A stretch of DNA of 64,000 nt from Strigamia acuminata (lineage: Eukaryota > Arthropoda > Chilopoda > Geophilomorpha > Linotaeniidae), in assembly GCA_949358305.1 (NCBI GenBank), contig OX442315.1, positions 33,134,427 to 33,198,426 of the forward strand, read 5' to 3'. A program made the position numbers and the translations under genes. Under the pieces are notes generated by a model. That model did not search any database. It was not told the origin of the DNA and was given only the letters and a program-made list of their open reading frames with translations. Of this stretch, positions 1-10,282 are shown one piece after another; within the stretch, counting starts at the first letter, position 1, and every line of letters starts with the position of its first letter.

Positions 1-3000
1 GTGCAGCACAACACTCCATGCTGACACCATCATGGATTTCCTCAACGAATTCTACGCCCATCCCTTGTTACAAGTAAGTTAATCACCTTTTAATTAATTC
101 TTCAGTGACGGTGGGGTCTTAATCCATCATCATCTTCCCTGGTTTGAAAGAACCGCTCTTTTAATCACATCCTCTTGTCCAAAACGGAGATTTAAATCAG
201 AATCGGATAAACAAGTTAAAGTGACTTTCAAAATTCAGCGTTTGTTCTTTGTAAATCAAAGAGATAAGAGATAACTCTGTTATTAAGCCTCGTGGTGATT
301 CCTGTCAACACGTAAATCTATTTATTCCCTGAACGAAACGACGCGACAGGATTTCGATTATCGAGTTTTCCTCCAATAATAGTTGTATGCTTTTTATGCA
401 GATTTTAAATCCATGAAGAATGAAACAACAATTTTGTCATTAACTAAGTAGTTTGTTCCTAAACTTTTGCTATTAATAAATTGTACCTGCATTTAAATTT
501 ATTTTTAATGCCACTTAATTAGATGAACAAATTTTAATGTTGTTAATTAAGTATATTTTTATTTCTTATATTTGCTCTCGTATTTATTTTTAATTGCTTT
601 TATTAGCTGATCTAATTGCTTGCTACAGAATAAGGAGTTATTAAATTACAAAACTTGTGTAAATAATGTATTTTCTTTTTATATATCTAGGATTATTACG
701 TTGTCTTGTTGTCGCCTTGCGAATTAGACTTAACGATGCGGATGATATTACAAATACCCATGTGGGCCCAAAGGGTAATTTACATCCAGGGCTCCTGCTT
801 GAGAGACACTGATCTTACCCGTGCCAGGTATCGTTAAAAGTGACACTAATTACACCTGGGTCAATTTATTGGGATTAAAAATGATAAATGGAACCAGGTT
901 TGAGAGGTGACACGCTGCTAAATTATATTTCAGAATGAGTGAGGCTGAGGCGTGTTTTATTCTTGCTGCGCGCAACTACGCGGATAAATCTGCTGCTGTG
1001 AGATTTGCATAAATACGTACACGTCCAATCGATCCGTCTATAATTTTATCACTTGTACCGATAGGATGAACACACAATTCTTCGTTCGTGGGCGGTCAAA
1101 GACTTTGCTCCATCTATACCTCAATATGTTCAGATTTTCAGACCGGAGAACAAAGTTCATGTTAAATTCGCAGGTTAATATCAATGAAATACGGTAACTA
1201 ATAAATATCACGTAGTTCTCATCAATTTCTTTGTAGAGTATTGTGTTTGTGAAGATGAATTCAAATATGCCTTATTGGCAAACAACTGTTTGTGCCCAGG
1301 GACGTCAACTTTAGTTACGTTACTCCTTCACACATCAAGAGGCCAGTGAGTATATCTCAATTTAATAAATGTTTTTATAGAAAGAAAAAAATTCATACCT
1401 TTAATATTTGATTTGAACGCCAAATGGAGATTGAAGTGGGAATACAATTGCTCCATAAAATTAAATTAAAAACGCATTCATTTGTCTAGCCTATAGTAAG
1501 TGGCTCGACTTGTGTACAAGTTGATGTAATTGTTTTTCAGAGAAGGCCAAACATCACAAGAAGAGTGGCACCGTCTTTACGGAAAATGTTCGGGCAATGA
1601 AATTTATCACATTCGCTTGGCTGACAGTCGCTTTTTTGGCGAGTACGAGAACAAAAGCTTCACCTATGCTTCTTTCCATTCACATCGCAAATATGGCGTG
1701 GCGCTGGTCGCTGTTTGGCCAACCGACGTGCCCAATTCGACCATTTTATTAAATCCAGGACCCCAGCATATGATGAAAAAAACCGACATTTGTTTTTACC
1801 TCAACATAACCAAAGAAGAAAATAGTGCTTTTATTTTAGCCAATCCGAACGGTGACGTGGATAAAGTGAGGCAACCGACCGACATAAAACAGGCAGCACC
1901 GATTCTGACTGTAGCTATAGAACCAGCTGGAACTGGAGTAACCGAACAACATCCAACGGACAAGTGGAGCACGAAAAATCATTTACAAGTTCCTTCATCT
2001 GATGGAGGTCTGAAGCCACCTTTAGGTCGCAGGCCGAGCATAGCTCCTGTGCCTGCCATGCTTGGTGAGACATCAAATAAAATTTATGGTTTATGCTTTC
2101 GACTCACTTGGGAGATATAAAAATAAAAAAGCAGTTGGCTTTATGGGCATTAAACGTTCTCGTTTAGAAATTTCAATAACAAGCAATAAAAATTTGATTG
2201 TTAAAAGTTTGTCCAAACCACACATAAGGTCAACTCGCTTTTTAACTACTTGGTGTAGTTAATATTCTCAAGTTATGGCTACGTGCCATCATTATGTTTA
2301 CACTGGGATTTTTAGAAATTAAAAAAGCTTTTTATAACAAATTTATTTTTAACATTACAATAAAAGTTTAGAAAAAAATAACGATGTGTTAATCGCAAAA
2401 TTTCTAAGTACAGTCGAAACTCTTTATAACGAATCGCAAGGGACTCGAAAAATCGATTCATTATAACGAGAATTCGTTATATCGAAATTTTTTAACATGG
2501 TGTTCTATGTGGCCAGCCAACCAAACCGCCCATTTATATGTATTTGTTATATCGAGAATTCGTTATATCGCGATTCGTTATAAAGAGTTTCGACTGTATT
2601 CCAAAAACCAAACGCTGTAAATGTTTTACCGTACCAATAACTGTTGTGCTCATTACAGGGAGCTCCCTTAATTTATCGGAATCTACTGACGACACGTTAG
2701 AAGATGAAGTAATAGATGATGGTCCCTGGGAAACAGCGTGCGAAAGAAGCAAGTGAGTATAAAGACTTTCGCGCAGTGCTCTGCTGTGTATGAATAATTA
2801 ATCGCTCCATTTTTCTTATTTTAGGATCATAAAAGGTTTTCCACCCGTCACTCCTTACATTGGCACGAGCCCAACTCTATGTTATTTGTTAGAGCAACGT
2901 AAACCCATTTGTTGTTTGCAATTGGCGCAAGTAAGAAGACATTTTCAGTGTGGACGTATATTTGATTTAATATTAATAAGAAGTAAAATTAATAACAGGT

Positions 3001-5729
3001 GTGCGAACACTGCACTTGGAAAAACGCCAAAGAATACAATTGGCCCAACCGTGCCATTATCCTGGCAGCAGACTATGCCAGCAACGGAATATACAACTTC
3101 ATTGTCCCTCTTCGGGCTCACTTTCATCACCACGCAACACTCAATCCTGTCATTCTCTTGTTGGAACAGCCGTTAGTTGTTAATATCGCTCATTCTTTGT
3201 TCGTTACAATTTTTTTGAGTGCATTTTCCAATTACAGGCCTGACGATGCATTTCTCGATTCGATATCATGGTTTCCTTTAGTTTATTGGATGCAAGGCTA
3301 TATTGATTGGTACACTCTATCAAGTTTCTATTGTTGCTCGTTTTTATAGTTTAATTTGTTTAACGCGCGCTTTGTTTGTAGTTTGGATGATCTATTAAAA
3401 GCTGGAATTAATTTAGCGGACAATGTGGTAGTTGTAAACAAGGAAAGCAGTAACTCAGCAGAAGAAGATTATTTGGCCGATTGTAATACAATTGTAGCTG
3501 TTCAGACTATGTTCAAGTAATTTACTAACTAATTATCTTAGAAATGTTAATTAATTTTTATTAATTATTATTATTTTTTTTCTAGACTTTTTCCTAGCAT
3601 TAAGATTATCACTGAACTCTCCCAATCTTCAAATATGCGATTCATGCAGTTCCGAGCACGTGATGCCTACGCTCTTCACCTGTCCAAAATGGAAAAGGTG
3701 ATTTTACTCTCAAGTTGTCTCGATCAATTTGTGATTTTGCTTTTTTAACGAAATTTGTCAAAATGTTGATGGATAAAAGTTACTGTTTGTGCAGTTTGTC
3801 AATACAAGTAGGTGGCATTCTAATGGCAGGATAAGTGACTTACTGGTATTCACCTTAAATGCCCTATAAAAAGTCACGCTTTATAATTTAATTAATTTAA
3901 GGGGCATCCAATCTTCTTACACAGGGTGGGCCAAAAGTCACGAACTGGTCTGAAATCTTAATAACTTTTTTAAATTAAATTTTTTTTAAATTTTTTTTTA
4001 ACTACTGTGTAAAGAAGACTTGAGAGATTAATCATGGAAAATTCATGACCGAACAGAGAACACAAATTATTAAAATTTTAATTTTACCGAGGATCAATAA
4101 TTCTGACTCAACATCCAGCGATCAAACGTCTTAACAATCAGAATTGACCTTCACTTTTGATAGTAAAATTCCCAATTTGTGTTCGCAGTTGGTCGTGAAT
4201 TTTTCCACGATTAATCCCTTAAGTCTTATTTACAAAATAGTATAAAAAAAAGTTATTAAGATTTCAGACTGGTTTGTGACTTTTGACCCACCCTGTAGAA
4301 GCGATTTATGCATTGTGGTTTCGCGGTTTCGAATCCCATGCTAGCCAGCAAAGCCTAATTATTCTGGCACATCAGACACCACCGGAAGCCAGACGCGAAG
4401 AAATAAGATAAAATATTGCTGAATTTACGCAACAAAATAATAAGACCTTGGAAACAAGGTGAATTATCTATCAGCTCCGAATGTGGCATCAAAAATTGTA
4501 TATTTATCTAACATCTGCGAATTTTTCTGTTCATTATCCCTAATGCCCAAACTTTCGAGCAAAGAAGTGACAAATTGAATGCAGCTATTTATTACGGATG
4601 TTAATCAGGTTTTACCCATTGTAGATCATAATTTTTTCATTTTTCTTTTATTGTAGACGGAGAAGGAGCGGGGCTCACACATATCTTACATGTTTCGACT
4701 GCCGTTCGCAGCGGGAAGTGTGTTCAGTGCTAGCATGCTGGATACACTTTTATACCAAGCTTTTGTCAAAGATTACTTGATCACTTTTGTTCGACTTCTT
4801 CTCGGCATCGATCAGGCACCTGGTTCTGGTTTTCTTACATCCGTAAGTTGATTACTTAATTGAAATGCAAATTAGGAGTTTTACATCAAGTTTCCTCTCT
4901 ACTGTTTAGTTAAAATTAACCAAACAAGATTTATGGATACGCACATATGGCCGTTTGTACCAGAAATTATGTTCAACTACATGCGAAACACCAATTGCTA
5001 TTTTCAGGATACAAAGCACAGAGGAAAGTATATGCAATTGTTTGCTTGACCATTATTGCTGCAGATTTGATGAACTTGTCAGGTGTAATTCAGTATTTTA
5101 TTAAATTATGCAGACTCAGCTCTCGTTTAACCGTGAAGATGATGTTGACAGTCATACACAAAGTGTGGAGCGCCAAGAAATAAGCAATTTAGTGAAGTGT
5201 CGCATGCGATATCTTGGGCTGCCCATCGCAGATTATGGTAAATGCGCTAATGTCACCTCTCAAAATGTGTTTCAACTTGATAAGAAATTTCCATTTTAGA
5301 TGACGTCTCTGAAAAAAGAAACAGCTTCTCTTACGTGATTATCAACCCCAGCTGTGATCTGAAATTAGAGGAAGGTGATGTTATGTAAGTTTATTGTTAC
5401 ACAATTATTTCTTTTGAGATTTCTCATGAGATTTTATTATTTGTAGATTTTTAATTCGACCTAGTCCTTTGAACAGTCAGAAATCGTTTGAAAGACACCC
5501 AAGTTTTCGACGAAAAACGCTGCAAAGAAATAGTAGTAGTCGTCGCTTTTCCCTTCAAAATAAATTGATTAGTTCGGGTGAAAACATGGATGATCGATCA
5601 TCAAACAGATCGGAGGAATTTGCAACAGGTGTTGCTGTTGAAAACGGCAGCATTCGAATAACAGTCAATGGTAGTACTACTCCAGAAGCAACACCAACTT
5701 GCGACGAATGCGATGGCACTATGGTGTAG
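1..5729 (+). CDS. Slo2: Slo2/KCNT-type sodium-activated potassium channel, 3' part (multi-exon)
   Basis: This is the cytosolic C-terminal half of a Slo2 (Slack/Slick, KCNT) potassium channel, a plasma-membrane tetramer whose intracellular RCK domains gate the pore in response to Na+. Exons read from splice sites and frame: 1-73, 691-827, 934-997, 1065-1173, 1237-1345, 1541-2064, 2659-2752, 2825-2930, 2999-3171, 3238-3309, 3382-3516, 3586-3697, 4657-4842, 4910 to about 5008-5082, about 5114-5152 to 5237, 5300-5384, 5447-5729. All but one junction are GT-AG with matching phase. Family signatures include [14 protein letters not shown] and [16 protein letters not shown] (RCK1), [51 protein letters not shown] (RCK2) and [21 protein letters not shown]1-S6 and the pore lie outside the window. 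The product ends GTMV-stop, which fits a class I PDZ ligand (inference). The serine/arginine-rich last exon diverges from other members. The junction between 5008 and 5152 is unresolved. Family assignment is confident; exact exon ends are by eye. Confidence 0.95.
2411..2596. repeat. pogo/Tigger-like MITE in a Slo2 intron
   Basis: A 186-bp element begins CAGTCGAAACTCTTTATAAC and ends with the inverted complement (GTTATAAAGAGTTTCGACTG). It is flanked by TA on both sides, the target duplication used by Tc1/mariner/pogo transposons. It lies in the intron between the Slo2 exons ending at 2064 and starting at 2659. A longer relative with the same termini and the internal phrase GGTGTTCTATG lies at 49384-49942. 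It has no coding capacity of its own. Confidence 0.85.
3921..4296. repeat. Foldback MITE, mariner-like, in a Slo2 intron
   Basis: Nearly the whole 376 bp is one imperfect inverted repeat. The left arm starts ACAGGGTGGGCCAAAAGTCA and the right arm ends with GTGACTTTTGACCCACCCTGT. Internal blocks also pair across the centre, for example GATTAATCATGGAAAATTCA with TGAATTTTTCCACGATTAATC. TA occurs just outside each end, with two extra bases on the left, which suggests a Tc1/mariner-type insertion. It sits in the 959-nt intron between Slo2 exons 3586-3697 and 4657-4842 and accounts for over a third of that intron. Confidence 0.8.
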
Positions 5730-5930
5730 AGAAAGAATCAAAAAGCTTTTTAGATACAAACAAACAAACGACTTTTTTTTAGCCCACTTGTGTGACGATT
5801 GAAAAATTTCCAGACATTTTGTCCAACGTAAAAAGAAAAGCTTTTTGCTGCCTAAAGTTTTGCTGAATTTGTGCCTGAAGAAAAAAGTTTGCTTAAAGGA
5901 GAGCAACAGTAAATAATTCTAGATTTATGG

Positions 5931-5936
5931 AATAAA
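5931..5936 (+). terminator. Candidate polyadenylation signal for Slo2
   Basis: AATAAA lies about 200 nt after the Slo2 stop codon at 5727-5729 and is the first canonical hexamer on this strand. Another copy at 7081-7086 could serve a longer 3' UTR. Transcript data would be needed to choose. Confidence 0.45.
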
Positions 5937-8599
5937 TGAACCACATTCCCAGGCCCTATAGATTTGCGCGCTTGGTCCAGTCATTTTTCAGACTTTCTAT
6001 TTCTCCAATCCCACAGAGAACTTTTCATACATTTGCTCAGCAGTTATTTAAATTTTCCTTTTTACATTCAAATTTTCAGATAAGATAACGCGTACAGTTT
6101 TAAATTGCTAATGTTTTTCTTCATTTCCTTCCTCGATTAGTTATTAATTAACATATTGCTTTAACTGCATTACATTTGAATTTTGTTCCTACTCCAGAAA
6201 CTAATGAAAATAGATAATTACATTCACAGGCCCTGAATGTTTCAAACTCATGGCATATTCTAATAGCGTATTTACATCGAGGTCATTGTTTAATCTCACC
6301 ATTTTCTGTAACACTCATATTTTATAACAAATAGAAAAAGAGAAAACCCTCACGAAACGGTTTTTGCCATACTCATTATTCTGTACATTTTTATTACTAG
6401 TTGTTCCTTAGAAAGTGTAATTTCTTTTGTTGGTGAAGAGTGAAAATCATTCCGAAAAAGTTATTTTAATTGAATGTTTGCAGGGAGAAAAACTTTAACC
6501 AAGTTTCCTCATATCAATGAGCTATACACTAGTAGTAGTCTACAGCTCATTGTTCATATCATCAGCTGCTTATATTCAGCGTGAAGTGACCTTACTATTT
6601 ATATTTGGAACTGTAGATCCATCTGTTATTTATATTTATAATTGTACGATAACACCTAGTATATAATCTGTATTCAAAATTAAGTATATTGCTGTAAAGA
6701 TATTATTTGCGTTAGGTGACTATTTAAATGCTCATCTACATATGTGGACGTATAAACACTTTTATATTGAATCATCAGTTACATTTTTATCAATTACTCA
6801 TTTTGGTATTACCAGAATAAGTAGAAAACGTTTGCACAAAAGCAAAACCTACATCAATTTGACTCGTGCTACTAAAAAATCTCGTTATCAAATTCAAAAC
6901 TCACCACTTCGTTGCTGAAGTTGGATTAGGACTCACAAGTCAGCATTATTATTATTTCATGTACCTTGGCTCAGCATTTAATCAATTGGATCCAAGATGA
7001 CAGCCGAGTGACACAAGTTTAGCATGTTTAGGAAGGATCAATTCTTTCCTAGAACTTTCAATTAGATGTATTTTCTAGCAAATAAACCTTATAATAAATG
7101 ATTACATTTCGCTTGGAATTAATTCCAGAACTGCAAACCCTTTGGTAAACTTCTATCTCTATGCGCTCATCATATTGGAGGTAGAAGATGTAAAAAAGCA
7201 AAAACTATGAAATAACCAAATTTTTCTTAGACGCGCAAAAAACGCGTGCAAAAAGCTTGGCTAGTAAAATTGGACTGGGGATCAGGTCTCGGGCTAGACC
7301 GGGGGTAAAGGTCAAGCCCTCCCCCTGGTATTTTTTCTTTAACGTACTAGTTTTTATTTATTAAATTGGACAAACCTATAGTTAACAACATTTATTGCTT
7401 TAGCTGTAATATAATTGGAATAAGCCAACCTTTTCCGACCCTTTCTGAAAGCGAATGGGTTAACTCGACTTCCTAGTGTTTTCCCACAACATTTTACACA
7501 AAGTACAACATAAAAACAACAAATCTGAAAATACCTTGATTCAGCACATTCTGTTAAAACTCGAAGCTTTTCTTCAGGCGTGAAGCTTTAGGAAACCGTC
7601 GGTGTGTATCATCGTGAAAAACGCACGGAGAGACGTGCAGCACTCAGCAGCAATCGGGTTAGACAGTACAGAGTGGAAAATGGCCTACTCACCCGTCCAC
7701 GACCAAGAATCTTGAGGCGAAATTTCTTCATACATCCGAGACATTCCACGCTAGAAGAGACACGCTACTGGAAGACGTCCGACGTGTCTTGCATCTCGAG
7801 AATACTGAGCAATTTTTGCGCCTGAAAAAGCTTAAAAAGCGCAGGCAAGTGGGAAGACATTCTGATAAAAACCAGAGGAGCAATCTCGCTTTTTGTGTAT
7901 GGTACATTATCAAGCAGCTATTAGTTTGAATTTCCTCGTGTCAGCCTTGTGCCATATGCCATCACTGACGAGGCGGAAACTGCATGACACAGCTAAACCG
8001 GCCATTATGGTTGAATTGGTATTCGTTATGCCGTAAAGCTATTGAATTTATGCCCCATCTGAGTACCGTCAAGTTTAATGACACGTTTCAAGGTACAAAC
8101 CTTTTTCGCTCGCTGTTATACAAAAAAAGATTGATTTATTAGCGAAATTAAAAAAAATTCAATCACTAATGAATTAACGCGAAGTGCATTTAGATCCTAG
8201 AGATATTGATCAGAGTTGTCATTAGCAAAAGAAGAGTAAACTTGTTCCCAACAAGACATCGTTTCAAGCTATGCAGAATTGCCGAGAGAACCTGATAAAG
8301 CAGGCGTGACAACGTTCAACATGTCAATCTGAACAGTATGGGACTGCAAATATGGCTGCTTGACAGGCGTTAATAACAGACAAACGAAGGTGTGACAGGC
8401 AACGACGCTTCAAAATGAAAGAATGCAAGGGGGTGACATCGTGACAAGATTGGCTCGCTCCAGTTTGATTTGAGATATGGTGGACAAGACGCCTGATGCT
8501 TAAGCAATAAAAAAAAAGAAGAAAAACAAATAGATACGTCGAATAAAGTTCTCGCCAGTGGTTCTCGCTCTATTATCGTTGCAAAATTCACAACAAAGA

Positions 8600-8890
8600 A
8601 GTTAAAAAATACATTGCAATGTATTTTGAAATATATTTTCTAATATACATTTTTACACGCTATTAGTTTGAAAATGATAATATATTTTGTAAAATAATGT
8701 ATTAAGAAATGCATTCCAAATATCACTATTTGTCAAATATGAATAAATTTTCACACGCATTTTTTCAATTGCATTATGAAATGCATTATAATAATAGGCC
8801 TATACTTAATTCCACGAAATGCTATACATTTTGGAATGCATTAAGTTAAAAGCAATGTACTTAAAATATATTTTTGAAGCGTCGGGTCTC
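8600..8890. repeat. Low-complexity repeat built on ATGCATT/TGCATT words
   Basis: This very AT-rich stretch contains GCAATGTA-type words near both ends, and AATGCATT, TGCATTAT and GGAATGCATT scattered between. It includes the palindrome ACATTGCAATGT near 8609. The pattern suggests a decayed dispersed repeat, but no clean terminal inverted repeat or target duplication could be drawn, so no family is assigned. Confidence 0.4.
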
Positions 8891-8933
8891 GAACACTAAC
8901 TTATAGATGAAATAAAGCTTCTTTAATAAATTT

Positions 8934-8939
8934 TTTATT
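8934..8939 (-). terminator. Candidate polyadenylation signal for the GPCR gene
   Basis: The plus-strand TTTATT reads AATAAA on the minus strand, about 145 nt beyond the GPCR stop codon. It is consistent with a short 3' UTR on the last coding exon. Confidence 0.45.
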
Positions 8940-9082
8940 CTGCTGCCTATTAGAAAAAATTATCTATATAGTTAGGAAATACAGTATTATATTATTATTA
9001 TTACATTGTACTTCCATTTCAATCACAGTTGTACAATTAATTCAACTTTCAACATTTTTGCATTGACAAAAAGTCAACTGAA

Positions 9083-10282
9083 CTAAATTCTGCTATCTAC
9101 ACAGGTCGTAGTGAGTTGTTCGTTCGGGACGCTCAGTCTAGTTCTGGTCACAGGAGGATGCGAACTGTTCCTTCCTCTCAACTGCGACTTGGCCTTTCCA
9201 AAACAAAACATTTTCACAACAGTCCGCCTTATTTCCGAACTACATAAACAGTAAAGGTAAAAATTCATAGCGTAATTAACAAATTCCATGTTGTTAGCAA
9301 AGGCACGAAATGCTTGGAAACTGAAACTCCTCTCATTTTCGTTGGACAAGAAGAGTGTGAGAAATGCAGCAGGCGTCATGGTGATGACAAACATGACTAC
9401 GACTGCGATGAGCAACATGACTAAACGCCGCTCCTCTTGAATATTGGCACTGACGTCTCTCTGACCACCATCACACGTTGCGGGCCGATTTCCAGGACTT
9501 CCAGCAGACGAGGTACCGAGCCGAGACGTATTAAAAAGCGTCTTACGCTTGCGCACAACACGTTGAAAGGCCACGATAATCATAATATTGAGAAAAGTGA
9601 GAACAACGGTTGGTCCCAAGCGCACAACACTTTCCTTCACGTATAAATAAACAGTCCAAATAGGCGCGTGAGACACAGCAAAATTTTCCTTCACCAGGTA
9701 ACGCGTTTTCCCGGGCGATGCCAAATCGGGTTCGGCTTCCACGTATTTGAAAAAGCACACGGGGATGTAGAGCAGGAATGAAGAAACGTACGACGTAACT
9801 ATCCACAATCTAGCGCGGCTGTGTGTATGCACCTTTTTGAACTTGGTCGGTTTGCTCACTGAGAAGTACCGGTCCACCGTCACCGCAACCACTATGAACA
9901 CGCTGCACGCCATAAATGCATTGACCAAAGCTAATTCGAGATGTGCGTGATAAAAGGATGAGTAGTAATCCGTCAAATTCCCTCCAACGAAGCGCAGAAC
10001 GGTCGGTATCGTGAAGATGAGAGACATGAGATCGGATATGGCTAACCAAGTGAGATACGTATACATCACTCCTTTCAAATTGGGTCTCGTGAGGACGACT
10101 AAATTGAGCAAATTTCCTACGATTCCAACAGCTATGAGCATCGGGGCAATCACCCCGTAAGCTATCCATTGTAGATGCTCGAGATTTTCCCGAAATTCCT
10201 CGTCCTCATCGTCAAAGTTACCTCGTGACCTGTTGCTTTCATTGCCAATTTCCAGAGAATCCGAGAAGAGCATGCTGTACAT
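9083..10282 (-). CDS. Rhodopsin-class (class A) orphan peptide-type GPCR
   Basis: One uninterrupted frame encodes 399 residues with seven membrane segments, at roughly 41-64, 74-97, 114-136, 158-178, 216-241, 286-312 and 325-346. Visible landmarks are GNLLNL in TM1 (56-61), LAISDL in TM2 (80-85), VDRY at the end of TM3 (136-139), TP in TM6 (303-304) and NFYLY in TM7 (340-344, in place of NPxxY). Possible N-glycosylation sites are Asn14 and Asn102. The start is supported by an in-frame TAA at 10292-10294, only 9 nt before the ATG. The phrase RPNLKGVMYTYLTWLAISDL resembles the invertebrate FMRFamide-receptor-like orphan group (nematode AH9.1/B0563.6 and arthropod relatives); this is from memory, and the ligand is unknown. 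No cysteine lies near the start of TM3 or in the second extracellular loop, so the usual class A disulfide appears absent. The tail has several Cys and Ser/Thr residues suitable for lipidation or phosphorylation. Confidence 0.92.
   Translation of the reverse strand: MYSMLFSDSLEIGNESNRSRGNFDDEDEEFRENLEHLQWIAYGVIAPMLIAVGIVGNLLNLVVLTRPNLKGVMYTYLTWLAISDLMSLIFTIPTVLRFVGGNLTDYYSSFYHAHLELALVNAFMACSVFIVVAVTVDRYFSVSKPTKFKKVHTHSRARLWIVTSYVSSFLLYIPVCFFKYVEAEPDLASPGKTRYLVKENFAVSHAPIWTVYLYVKESVVRLGPTVVLTFLNIMIIVAFQRVVRKRKTLFNTSRLGTSSAGSPGNRPATCDGGQRDVSANIQEERRLVMLLIAVVVMFVITMTPAAFLTLFLSNENERSFSFQAFRAFANNMEFVNYAMNFYLYCLCSSEIRRTVVKMFCFGKAKSQLRGRNSSHPPVTRTRLSVPNEQLTTTCVDSRI

Larger units (their letters stand above)
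5730..9082. other. Slo2 3' UTR and intergenic space
   Basis: The region runs between the Slo2 stop codon and the stop codon of the convergent GPCR gene. The first part must hold the Slo2 3' UTR. The first good polyadenylation hexamer is at 5931-5936 and another is at 7081-7086, so either a short or a long 3' UTR is possible. A more GC-balanced patch at about 7560-8400 has short open frames with no recognisable protein. A low-complexity repeat occupies 8600-8890. Confidence 0.6.

Noticed and set aside
8884-8900. GTTCGAGACCC on the minus strand, like a tRNA T-arm
   Set aside because: No A-box lies at the proper distance and no cloverleaf can be drawn.
9437-10169. Open frames on the plus strand and in another minus frame across the GPCR
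   Set aside because: They are shadows of the intact 399-residue receptor; their peptides show no membrane pattern or known motif.
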